NCBI GenBank assembly: GCA_938003665.1
Contig: CALKYI010000445.1
Coordinates: 1 to 12,599, forward strand
Length of the DNA stretch: 12,599 nucleotides
Source: an uncultured Flavobacteriales bacterium
GTDB lineage: Bacteria > Bacteroidota > Bacteroidia > Flavobacteriales_D > Sanyastnellaceae
Direction: 5' to 3'
The notes below the pieces were generated by a model. That model worked only from the letters and a program-made list of their open reading frames with translations, was not told the DNA's origin and made no database searches. The stretch's first letter is position 1, and each line of letters begins with the position of its first letter. Shown in pieces: positions 1 through 7,255 of the stretch. Made by a program: the position numbers and the translations under genes.

Positions 1-2
1 AA

Positions 3-1412
3 GAGACGTGCGAAACCGATTACTGCTACGACATCGAAATCACAGAGGAGCCTTCAGTATCCTTGACTGTGCTCGACGATTTGCTGTGCAACGGCGAAAG
101 TGAGACGGTCTTCGCGGAAGTGGAAGACATTGGCGGGACGGCCGAATTGAATTGGTCGGCTCCCGGAGAAGACGGCGTTGCTACGAATGATTACTCGTTC
201 TCGAGCACTACTACGTACAACGCTTCGATTGTTGTGACCAACGGATGCGGTTCGGCCTCGGCATCCATTCCGTTGTACTCCCAATACACACCGGAACCGA
301 GTCTGGAAGACCAGAGTTTGTGTGAAGGCGGTGAGGTTTACCTCGATCCGACCAGCCCGGATACAGACGACTTGAACTTCGAATGGTACCTCGACGGGGA
401 TTTGATTCCCGGAGAAATCGCGGAGGAATACACGGCCGTTTCGACCGGTGAGTACTGTGTAGAAGTTTCAAACCAGTGTGGTTCAGCGGAGGCATGCGCG
501 GACATTACGATTGTTGGGGATATCCCGCCGCCACTGGAGAGCATGACCATCGATTGCCTAGGAGATGGATTTGCTTCTGTTGTTCCAGACCTTCCCGAAG
601 GGTATACGGTGGTGTGGCCTGACGGTTCAACTGACCCAACTTGGGAGGTACAAGACGCGAGCATCTACGACGGCACAGAGATTTGTTTGGACTACACCGA
701 CCCGTTCGAATGCGAGACCAACACGGTGTGCAGCTACTTGTACATCGGTCTGCCACCGACCATCGACCCCGAACCAATCTTAGTCGATGATAACGGCGTT
801 GATTTCTGGCAGTGGTCCAATCCGTTCCGATTGATTGAAGCGACGCAGGCAGGAAACAATGACGGGCCGCACTTGACTTTGTGCCCAGAAGTTGAATATG
901 ACTTCGACTTGAACGCACAGACCTGGAACGGTACAGACTGGGTCGACGGCGCGGGTGAGTACGAATGGTGGGTTGAGTGCCCGGATACGACGATTTACTT
1001 CGGCGATCCGCAAGATGCCATGACCGTCATCAGCTCCATGCTCAACCAGAATTGCTGGGAATACGGCATCGCACTCGTGGGTTCTGCGATTAATCCTTGT
1101 GCCGTGGGCGGCATCCGTGAGGAATGGGATGTCATCGTGGACTACTGTGAACTGACCATTCCGAATGTCTTCACTCCCGACTACGGCGATGCCATGAACG
1201 AAGACTTCCACATCGAAGGACTGGAAGTGTACGACAACGTTCGCATGCGCATTTATAACCGTTGGGGTCAGCTCATCTATTCCGATGACAACTACCGCAA
1301 CGACAGCGCTTGGCGTCCCAACAACGGAGAGACCGGTACGTATTGGTACACCATGAGCTTGCCCAACGGGTTTGACTACAACGGTCACGTGACCATCCTG
1401 CGGGACAACTGA
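3..1412 (+). CDS. 3' part of a large secreted Ig/PKD-like protein with a T9SS type B sorting domain
   Basis: The frame is open from base 3, so the gene starts before the window; the TTG at 63 is internal and not a real start. The visible 469 residues are acidic, Thr/Ser-rich and Cys-rich, built of beta-sandwich-like units. One Ig/PKD-like unit lies at about bases 290-515, with a C-E-G-G opening, an F-E-W-Y-L core and a closing G-E-Y-C-V-E-V. A related unit precedes it around 170-290. The last ~85 residues (about 1155-1409) match the gliding motility-associated C-terminal domain: P-N-V-F-T-P-D, then I-Y-N-R-W-G-Q-L-I-Y, then G-T-Y-W-Y. In Bacteroidota this domain directs export through the type IX secretion system to the cell surface. 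Secretion is therefore well supported; the actual role (adhesin, motility or matrix protein) is inference. The stop is 7 bases before radA, with no visible terminator. Confidence 0.9.
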   Translation, partial: ETCETDYCYDIEITEEPSVSLTVLDDLLCNGESETVFAEVEDIGGTAELNWSAPGEDGVATNDYSFSSTTTYNASIVVTNGCGSASASIPLYSQYTPEPSLEDQSLCEGGEVYLDPTSPDTDDLNFEWYLDGDLIPGEIAEEYTAVSTGEYCVEVSNQCGSAEACADITIVGDIPPPLESMTIDCLGDGFASVVPDLPEGYTVVWPDGSTDPTWEVQDASIYDGTEICLDYTDPFECETNTVCSYLYIGLPPTIDPEPILVDDNGVDFWQWSNPFRLIEATQAGNNDGPHLTLCPEVEYDFDLNAQTWNGTDWVDGAGEYEWWVECPDTTIYFGDPQDAMTVISSMLNQNCWEYGIALVGSAINPCAVGGIREEWDVIVDYCELTIPNVFTPDYGDAMNEDFHIEGLEVYDNVRMRIYNRWGQLIYSDDNYRNDSAWRPNNGETGTYWYTMSLPNGFDYNGHVTILRDN

Positions 1413-1419
1413 TCGAGCC

Positions 1420-2793
1420 TTGGCCAAAGCGAAGACTCATTACGTCTGCACGGCTTGTGGCCAGGAATCGGTGCAATGGGTGGGCCAATGCCCCTCGTGC
1501 AAAGCGTGGAATACGCTAGAAGCTTTTACGGTTCGTTCGAACACCCCGAGTGAGCGGCGACAACGGACGGCGTTGAAGCCGGTCGAAGCCAAGCCTTTGG
1601 CGGATGTTGAAGTCCTCGAATTGGGACGCACGCCGACAGGTGATGTCGAATTGGACCGCGTATTGGGCCAAGGCGTTGTCCCCGGTGCGGTAGTGTTGCT
1701 CGGCGGTGAGCCTGGTATAGGCAAATCCACCTTGATGCTTCAGTCCGTGCTGCACATGGCCGCACACTCTCAGCGTATCCTATATGTTGCAGGTGAGGAA
1801 AGCCCAGAACAGGTCCGCATGCGGGCCGAGCGATTGGGGGCGGTTTCGCCGTCGCTTTTCGTGTTTGCTGAGACCGACGCCCAAGCGGTGCTGCGCGAAT
1901 TGGAGGCGAATAAACCGGATGCGGTTATCATCGATTCCATTCAAACGATGTTCTTGCCGGAAGTGGAGTCGGCTCCGGGTTCAGTGGCCCAAATCCGCGA
2001 GACGGCAGCGGCGTTCACGCGGTTTGCCAAGCAGCACCATGTACCCGTGTTTTTCATCGGTCACATTACGAAGGAAGGCTCCTTGGCCGGGCCAAAAGTC
2101 TTGGAGCACATGGTGGATGTCGTCCTTCAATTTGAAGGGGAGCGCCACCACGCCTACCGCATGTTGAGGGCGGTCAAAAACCGGTTCGGAACCACGGCGG
2201 AACTCGGCTTGTATGAGATGCGCGGATCGGGCTTGAAGGCGGTGGATCATCCGTCTGATGCCTTGTTGGGCCAGCGCCAGGAAGAGGATGCGTTGAGTGG
2301 TACCGCGGTGTCGGCTGCCCTCGAAGGCGCGCGTCCCATGTTGGTGGAAGTTCAAGCGCTGGTGTCAACGGCGGTGTATGGTACGCCACAGCGCTCTGGC
2401 ACCGGTTTTGATCTGCGCCGGCTGAACATGCTGTTGGCGGTGTTGGAAAAGCGCTGCGGGTTCAAGCTAGGCTCGAAGGATGTGTTCCTCAATTTGGCGG
2501 GTGGACTCAAAATACAGGACCCCGCCATTGACTTAGCGGTTGTTGCCGCCATCTTGAGCAGCGTGCTGGATGTCCCGCTTCCGTGGGGAACAGTGTTCGC
2601 TGGAGAGGTGGGATTGACGGGTGAGATTCGCCCCGTGCCGCGCATGAACCAGCGCATTGCGGAGGCGAGCCGGTTGGGCATGAAGCGGATGTTTTACAGC
2701 GGCCATGCGCGCAACATCGAAGTGCCCAAGGGCATGGACATGCAGTTGGTGGGCATCCGGCAAGTCAGTGACCTGCACGGTCGCTTATTCTAA
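1420..2793 (+). CDS. radA: DNA repair protein RadA (branch-migration ATPase)
   Basis: RadA is a RecA-like ATPase that binds single-stranded DNA and helps process recombination intermediates. The 457-residue product has the full family plan. A four-Cys zinc finger uses C10, C13, C24 and C27, with the typical W-x-G-x-C-P-S-C-x-x-W. The Walker A motif G-E-P-G-I-G-K-S-T is at 96-104, a Walker B-like V-I-I-D-S at 169-173, and the RadA-specific K-N-R-F-G at 253-257. A C-terminal Lon-protease-like domain runs from about 285 (S-G-T-A-V-S-A-A-L-E-G at 293-303) to the end. The start is a TTG. It is preferred because the sequence from there, M-A-K-A-K-T-H-Y-V-C, fits the usual RadA N-terminus and no ATG precedes the zinc finger. 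No Shine-Dalgarno is seen. It lies 7 bases after the secreted-protein gene and may be cotranscribed with it or use a promoter inside it. The stop is 2 bases from the convergent rsmI stop. Confidence 0.97.
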   Translation: MAKAKTHYVCTACGQESVQWVGQCPSCKAWNTLEAFTVRSNTPSERRQRTALKPVEAKPLADVEVLELGRTPTGDVELDRVLGQGVVPGAVVLLGGEPGIGKSTLMLQSVLHMAAHSQRILYVAGEESPEQVRMRAERLGAVSPSLFVFAETDAQAVLRELEANKPDAVIIDSIQTMFLPEVESAPGSVAQIRETAAAFTRFAKQHHVPVFFIGHITKEGSLAGPKVLEHMVDVVLQFEGERHHAYRMLRAVKNRFGTTAELGLYEMRGSGLKAVDHPSDALLGQRQEEDALSGTAVSAALEGARPMLVEVQALVSTAVYGTPQRSGTGFDLRRLNMLLAVLEKRCGFKLGSKDVFLNLAGGLKIQDPAIDLAVVAAILSSVLDVPLPWGTVFAGEVGLTGEIRPVPRMNQRIAEASRLGMKRMFYSGHARNIEVPKGMDMQLVGIRQVSDLHGRLF

Positions 2794-2795
2794 CG

Positions 2796-3488
2796 CTACT
2801 CTTTTCCGGCGACGATAACCACAAACTCACCTTTGGGTTCATGCTGGTTGAAATGCTCCAGCACGTCCGCCACCGTTCCGCGAATCGTTTGTTCATGGAG
2901 CTTGCTGATCTCCCTCGAACAGGCCACCGATCGATCAGGTCCGCAATGCGTTTCCAATTCTTGGAGCAGCTTGATGATGCGGTGGGGAGATTCGTAGAAA
3001 ACGACGGTTCGTTGCTCTTCAGCGAGTAGACCCAGTCGCTTTTGTCGGCCTTTCTTGTGGGGCAGGAATCCCTCAAACACAAAGCGATCGCACGGGATTC
3101 CGGAGGTAACCAAAGCGGGTACGAAGGCCGTGGGTCCGGGTAAGCAAACTACCGGGATGTCGGATTCCACACAGGCGCGCACCAGCAGGAAGGCCGGATC
3201 AGAAATGCCGGGTGTCCCAGCGTCCGAGCACACGGCAAGGGACTGCCCATTTTGCAGGGCTTGCACCCAACCCGGAGTGGATTTGTGTTCGTTGTGCTGA
3301 TGGAACGCTTTGAGCGGTGTTTCGACGCCGAAATGCCGGGTTAATTTTCCCGTGGTCCGCGTGTCTTCGGCCAATACGTAGGCCACCTCTTTCAGCACCT
3401 CAACGGCCCGTGGCGTGAAGTCGGAAAGGTTCCCGATGGGCGTGGGGACCAAATACAGGGTGCCGAAAGCGCGGTTGGCGGTGCTCAT
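2796..3488 (-). CDS. rsmI: 16S rRNA (cytidine-1402-2'-O)-methyltransferase RsmI
   Basis: RsmI uses S-adenosylmethionine to methylate the ribose of C1402 in the 16S rRNA decoding centre. The 230-residue protein has the tetrapyrrole-methylase-type fold signatures in order: V-P-T-P-I-G-N-L at 14-21, E-D-T-R at 41-44, S-D-A-G-T-P-G-I-S-D-P-A at 88-99, P-G-P-T-A at 117-121, Y-E-S-P-H-R at 165-170, and G-E-F-V-V-I-V-A-G at 220-228. It is shorter than the E. coli protein and lacks a C-terminal extension, as usual in Bacteroidota. The ATG overlaps the stop of the upstream Glu/Pro-rich gene (ATGA, 4 shared bases), which suggests translational coupling. It is the last gene of a three-gene minus-strand run. 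The stop faces the radA stop with 2 bases between, leaving no room for a separate terminator. Confidence 0.97.
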   Translation of the reverse strand: MSTANRAFGTLYLVPTPIGNLSDFTPRAVEVLKEVAYVLAEDTRTTGKLTRHFGVETPLKAFHQHNEHKSTPGWVQALQNGQSLAVCSDAGTPGISDPAFLLVRACVESDIPVVCLPGPTAFVPALVTSGIPCDRFVFEGFLPHKKGRQKRLGLLAEEQRTVVFYESPHRIIKLLQELETHCGPDRSVACSREISKLHEQTIRGTVADVLEHFNQHEPKGEFVVIVAGKE

Positions 3489-4102
3489 GCAGTAACAAAT
3501 AAACGTCGCACCAAAGAAAGGAACTCGACCCCGCCGTTTTCTTCGTCATCCCAGTCGACATCTCCAGCGGTTTCAAGGATCAACATCTGCGCGGCTTCAA
3601 AGCTGTTGCTCGCCTCCAATGCGTCGCACAATCTCAACAATGCAGGAACATCGCCGTCCGTCAATAGGGAGGCGAAGCGCACCCGGTTGTTGATGCTCAG
3701 GCTATTTTTAAGGCTGTCGAGCCGTTGTTCGCTGAGGCGTTCGGCCAAGGACGCTCCGGCGGCGGGTAGTGGTTCGGGTTCGGGCTCAGGCTCCGCTGCT
3801 GCGATTGGTTCAGGCGTTGGTACTGGTTCAGGCTCCGGCGCAATCGGCTCTGGCTCGACGGGCTCCGGGATGACCGGTTCAGCCACCACCGGCTCGGGGA
3901 CAGTCGGTTCGGCATCTATCTCCGGTGGAGGTGCTGAGACGTTGACTTCGCTGCAGTATTCAGCAACCGCGATGGCGCGCTGGGCGTTTTGCAATGCGGC
4001 ATGAAGTTCGGCCCATGCGGGCGTTTCGTCGGCCAGCAAGTCTTGGCATCGTTCCAGGGCGGCACGCGCGGTTTGCAAATGGATGGAGGGGGTGTCGCTC
4101 AT
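3485..4102 (-). CDS. hypothetical protein with Glu/Pro-rich linker and conserved-looking C-terminal helical domain
   Basis: I cannot assign a function. The 205-residue product has three parts. Residues 1-50 look helical (many Ala, Leu, Gln, with aromatic W30 and Y49). Residues about 58-113 form a low-complexity E-P/V-P/A-E-P linker, very acidic and probably extended. Residues about 114-205 form a compact-looking domain: S-L-S-I-N-N-R-V-R-F at 134-143, an L-T-D-G-D stretch, then paired helices, D-W-D-D-E-E and a final F-L-S-L-V-R-R-L-F. From memory, this ending resembles small Bacteroidota proteins of unknown function (an 'S-I-N-D-R-F ... L-F-x-G-D ... F-x-x-L-V-x-R-R-F' pattern), but I could not check this. 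There is no signal peptide or membrane segment, so it is likely cytoplasmic. It shares ATGA overlaps with both neighbours (asmA-like upstream, rsmI downstream), which makes a real coupled gene very likely. Confidence 0.85.
   Translation of the reverse strand: MSDTPSIHLQTARAALERCQDLLADETPAWAELHAALQNAQRAIAVAEYCSEVNVSAPPPEIDAEPTVPEPVVAEPVIPEPVEPEPIAPEPEPVPTPEPIAAAEPEPEPEPLPAAGASLAERLSEQRLDSLKNSLSINNRVRFASLLTDGDVPALLRLCDALEASNSFEAAQMLILETAGDVDWDDEENGGVEFLSLVRRLFVTA
3764..3931 (-). repeat. imperfect Glu-Pro-coding hexamer repeat tract
   Basis: This low-complexity tract within the hypothetical gene has loosely repeated GAACCx/GAGCCx units that encode E-P, with V-P, I-P and A-E-P variants. The opposite strand reads as Gly/Ser-rich, which explains the spurious long reading frame there. 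The repeats are imperfect. The longest regular run encodes E-P-E-P-E-P-E-P at residues 104-111. Confidence 0.75.
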
Positions 4103-6414
4103 GGAGTTGATTTTCGAAACAGTTCTTTCAACAGGTCTTTTTCCCGTTGGAAATTTTCTTTGCGGTGGTTTTTCTGGGCTTCACGGTCCCAGCCGTATTC
4201 GGGGTTTTCGACAGTCCCCGTCATGGATATGAAAAATTGGTGCCCCAGCCCATCATCGGTGATGGTTCCAAATTCACTTTCGTCCGCAGCACGCAAGTCG
4301 CGCATGGCAAAACCGAGGGTGTAATCGATGGAAGAGTCAAAGCGGTACTGCCCTTCGAGTGTGATGTCCATGGCTGATGAACGGATTTCGGTGTGGGGCA
4401 ATTGCACCGTACCAGCAGAAATGTAAATCGGCGATTCCACGTGCTCGAACTGAACGTGTTCGAGCCGATTGGCCAAGTCATCCGGATCGACCAACGGCGC
4501 CATGAGGCGGTTGCTTCGGAGGTAATCTGCAATCTCCTGGAAGGCTTCGAGGTTGCTGAGTTCACCGGAATGAATCGAGGCGGACCCGAGCACGTCGAGG
4601 CTTTCGGGTTGCCAGTTGAAGGCTTGGTCAAGGGTGAATTGCACCGATCCAGAGGCATCGAAAGTTCCAGTCAGGTGTTCTGCGCGCAACGTGGTCTGGT
4701 CGAAATTGTCAAAGGCTTCGAAGAGTTTTGGCAGGTTGCACGTGGCCACAGTGGGGTGCAATAAAATCTTGCCACTCCTCGCTCCGGGTTCCAAGGTCAA
4801 CGCCCCGTCCCCGCTCATCAAGCCATCCAGTGTCTCCGCACGAAAATGAGGAACGGACCAGCCGTTTTCGTCACCTTCCAAGGCGAACTTCGCATTGGTC
4901 AATTCCCAATCGTCGTACCGAAGGCGACCAATCGCCATTTCGCAGGCAGCTCGCATGCCCATTGGAAGTTGCAACGCAGCGAGGTTGACCGAGCCGCTGT
5001 CCGATGAGGAAAAGACCAATTCAGGAAGTGTGAGGGACCCCGTCCACGCGGAACGAACCGCCTCTTCCAAAGGGAGCTCCCCTTGAACGTTTCCTTGTAT
5101 GATGATGCCATCCCATTGCCCCTCGAACGCTTCAATGGTGAGGTCAATGCCATTCAGGGCTCCTTGGCCGTCAGCCGTCCATGGCGTTTCGTTGACCGTT
5201 CCCGCACCACCAGTCAGCGTCCACGTGCCGTCCCAATCCATGGCGCCACTTCGCTTTTGCTTGACCATGCCGTCCCAGGCAAACGTGCCGCTGGCAGGCC
5301 ATTCGCCTGGGAACAGTGCCTGCAAATCGGCATCCGGCCACTCCACGGTGCCTTGCCCTGTCGCCTCGAAGCTACCGGTATCGAAGAGGATGCGTTCTAC
5401 TTTGCCTGACCAGTCCACACCGTCCATGCGCAATGCGACATGGGGGGCGTCGGCACGCCAAGCACCCTGCTCGTATTTGATCCACAGTCGTGCATCGCCT
5501 TGGATCCCGAGCAGTGTGTCATCGAAAGGCACCTCCCAGCGAGCCGGCGGCAAAGTCCAGTTGGATTTGAAGGCACGGCCGTCCCATGCGAAGGATCCAT
5601 TGGCCTTAGCCTTCGAGTTGAGGGCATCGAATTCGGCGGGCAGCGCGACCACCTGGCGCAATGCTTCCAACGTGGCGGACTCAACCGTCCCCTCGACCGT
5701 CCATGATTCGTTGCGTGTGGCTCGAAGCTCGGCCACCAACCCCGACCACTCCAATGAGGAAACACGAACATTGAGGGTGTCTTCGGTGGTATTCCAGTCG
5801 AGTTCCGCCGCCCAGGTCAAGGGGTTGGCGGTGGCAAAGTCCGTTGCGTTGATGGAAGCGCAGCGTCCGCCGCCGCTGGCCATCACACCGGTTTCGGTCC
5901 AATTCAGTTGGAGGGTGGCTTCATCGATGGCGACTTCTTCGGCATTCACTGCCACTTGAACGCCCATGAGGATCAACTGTTCGATGGCAAATCGCTCCCC
6001 TTCGGAACTTCCATCGCCCGTATCCCATACCTGCGTATTCCATCCCGTTGAATTTGATGCGATAGATAAGGAGGCGTTGCGCAGGTCCAATGCGGTCAGG
6101 TCGTAATTGCCGCTGATGAGTTGAAGCGCGTTGCAGGCAATGGAGAGTTCTTCAGCTTTCAATAAAGTGTCCGCAGGCGAATGCGATCCCAGGAGCCACG
6201 TGTCGTGCAATACGAGTGAGACGTTGGGAAAATGCGACCAGATGTCCAAGTCGATGTGGTCGATGTGCGCATCGGTTAGGAGGTGGGCTTCGAGGCGTTC
6301 GATGAGCGCGTCAGCGAACCGGTCTTGGTTCAAGGCAAGCCAGCCCACGCCTGCACCCGTCAGCAGCAAGAAGGCAGCAAGAATCCCCAGTATGAGTGAG
6401 CGCGGTTTCAACAT
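4099..6414 (-). CDS. AsmA-like inner-membrane-anchored envelope protein
   Basis: This 771-residue protein has one N-terminal membrane anchor (about residues 7-28, after K3 and R5) and then a long periplasmic beta-rich region, the layout of the AsmA/TamB/YhdP group. Members are thought to form bridge-like grooves linked to outer-membrane lipid homeostasis; applying that role here is inference. Residues 31-120 resemble the AsmA N-terminal region (D-R-F-A-D-A-L-I-E-R-L, H-F-P-N-V-S-L). The middle holds repeating Trp-rich strands (W-D-G-x-W/F motifs at 278, 381, 394 and 434). The C-terminal AsmA-like unit spans about 580-740, including G-T-F-D-A-S-G-S near 583, Y-L-R-S-N-R-L near 631 and I-S-M-T-G-T-V near 729. 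It ends in P-E-Y-G-W-D followed by a charged helix, as in Bacteroidota members. The ATG at 6414 is followed directly by the anchor. The gene is first in the run with the Glu/Pro-rich gene and rsmI, and its stop overlaps the next ATG. Confidence 0.85.
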   Translation of the reverse strand: MLKPRSLILGILAAFLLLTGAGVGWLALNQDRFADALIERLEAHLLTDAHIDHIDLDIWSHFPNVSLVLHDTWLLGSHSPADTLLKAEELSIACNALQLISGNYDLTALDLRNASLSIASNSTGWNTQVWDTGDGSSEGERFAIEQLILMGVQVAVNAEEVAIDEATLQLNWTETGVMASGGGRCASINATDFATANPLTWAAELDWNTTEDTLNVRVSSLEWSGLVAELRATRNESWTVEGTVESATLEALRQVVALPAEFDALNSKAKANGSFAWDGRAFKSNWTLPPARWEVPFDDTLLGIQGDARLWIKYEQGAWRADAPHVALRMDGVDWSGKVERILFDTGSFEATGQGTVEWPDADLQALFPGEWPASGTFAWDGMVKQKRSGAMDWDGTWTLTGGAGTVNETPWTADGQGALNGIDLTIEAFEGQWDGIIIQGNVQGELPLEEAVRSAWTGSLTLPELVFSSSDSGSVNLAALQLPMGMRAACEMAIGRLRYDDWELTNAKFALEGDENGWSVPHFRAETLDGLMSGDGALTLEPGARSGKILLHPTVATCNLPKLFEAFDNFDQTTLRAEHLTGTFDASGSVQFTLDQAFNWQPESLDVLGSASIHSGELSNLEAFQEIADYLRSNRLMAPLVDPDDLANRLEHVQFEHVESPIYISAGTVQLPHTEIRSSAMDITLEGQYRFDSSIDYTLGFAMRDLRAADESEFGTITDDGLGHQFFISMTGTVENPEYGWDREAQKNHRKENFQREKDLLKELFRKSTP

Positions 6415-6475
6415 GGCTTCAATCCCTCGAAACTACAGTGTTCAACGACGGTACGTGCAGAAGCATTGTGCGGAA

Positions 6476-6508
6476 TTTGCACACGTTGAAGTGGAACACG
6501 CATCTTTG
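6476..6508 (+). promoter_or_regulatory. candidate Bacteroidota promoter for the SOD gene
   Basis: TTTG at 6476-6479, a 21-base spacer, then CATCTTTG at 6501-6508 match the Bacteroidota -33 TTTG / -7 TAnnTTTG pattern except for C in place of the first T. The -7 box ends 4 bases before the ATG at 6513, so the transcript would start at or next to the start codon and be leaderless or nearly so. The 6415-6512 gap also has a weaker minus-strand candidate for the asmA-like gene, TAGTTTCG (6435-6428), with one mismatch and no clear -33 box. Confidence 0.45.
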
Positions 6509-6512
6509 TTCC

Positions 6513-7244
6513 ATGAAGAAGCGAACGTTCATCAAATTGGCAGGCACCGTCGGCGCGGGCATGCTGGTGGCACCATTTGTAGGGTGTGGAAGCGGTGGTG
6601 ACAGCCGTGCGAAAACAGCCGTACCTCGGCCATTTGGGTTTGACCAAGAGCCTTTGGGATACGATGTGGCGGCATTGGCGCCAAAGATTGATGCGGTCAC
6701 CATGGAGATTCACTACGGCAAGCACCATGCCGGATATGTGCGCAAGCTCAACAACGCGCTGCGCGCCGCGGAAGGTGCATATGATGGCCAAGGACTGATC
6801 GAGCTTCTTGCGGGACTGACGCCGGACCAGACAGCGCTGCGCAACAACGGTGGAGGGCACTACAACCACACGCTGTATTGGCGCGTGTTGACGCCGGGTG
6901 GAGCGCCAGCACCGGAAGGACTGCTCAAGGAGGAACTGGAAGCTACATTCGGCTCAGTGGAGGCTTTTGCCGAGCAGTTCGCAGCAGCAGGAGCGTCGCA
7001 GTTTGGCAGCGGATGGGCTTGGCTCATTCGCAATGCTGAGGGCCAATTGGAAGTAACCAGCACAGCCAATCAAGACAACCCGTTGATGGCCAACATTGTC
7101 GATCGTCCGGGAACGCCCTTGCTCGGTATGGACGTGTGGGAACACGCGTACTACCTCAATTACCAGAACCGCCGGAAGGACTACATCCAAGGCTTTTTGA
7201 GCCTCGTGAATTGGGATGAGGTGGCGTCGAATGCCCGTGGCTAA
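6513..7244 (+). CDS. sodA: exported superoxide dismutase (Fe/Mn family, Mn-type signature), probable lipoprotein
   Basis: The enzyme converts superoxide to oxygen and hydrogen peroxide. The 243-residue product has a leader not found on cytoplasmic SODs: K-K-R-T-F-I-K-L-A near the start, a short hydrophobic stretch, and F-V-G-C with C25 as a likely lipidated Cys. The K-R-T-F-I-K also looks Tat-like, although the twin Arg is K-R. The metal ligands are all present: H67 (in H-Y-G-K-H-H), H119 (in N-H-T-L-Y-W), D207 and H211 (in D-V-W-E-H-A-Y-Y). Q187 in S-T-A-N-Q-D, together with G-G-G-H before the second ligand, is the arrangement of Mn-type rather than Fe-type enzymes, so Mn or cambialistic use is inferred. 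The ATG at 6513 is chosen because it gives a clean signal peptide; an upstream frame start at 6396 would overlap the divergent asmA-like gene and has no signal. The gene appears monocistronic and ends 11 bases from a convergent gene. Confidence 0.95.
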   Translation: MKKRTFIKLAGTVGAGMLVAPFVGCGSGGDSRAKTAVPRPFGFDQEPLGYDVAALAPKIDAVTMEIHYGKHHAGYVRKLNNALRAAEGAYDGQGLIELLAGLTPDQTALRNNGGGHYNHTLYWRVLTPGGAPAPEGLLKEELEATFGSVEAFAEQFAAAGASQFGSGWAWLIRNAEGQLEVTSTANQDNPLMANIVDRPGTPLLGMDVWEHAYYLNYQNRRKDYIQGFLSLVNWDEVASNARG

Positions 7245-7255
7245 GGCGCAAAGCC

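Noticed and set aside
780..1427. Minus-strand open frame of 215 codons
   Set aside because: It is antisense to the T9SS sorting domain, whose plus-strand sequence is clearly a protein family. The reverse product is Val/His-rich with no recognisable motif.
3606..4004. Plus-strand frame encoding a Gly/Ser-rich tract
   Set aside because: It is the reverse reading of the Glu-Pro repeat. The minus-strand frame has coupled overlaps with both neighbours and a sensible domain layout.
5099..5959. Plus-strand open frame of 286 codons
   Set aside because: It lies fully antisense to the asmA-like gene, its product has no recognisable domain, and the minus-strand gene has a membrane anchor and family-like ends. 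It is a shadow of GC-rich coding DNA.
6396..6512. Longer N-terminus for the SOD gene
   Set aside because: It would overlap the divergent asmA-like start and bury the signal peptide 39 residues inside. It also covers the candidate promoter.
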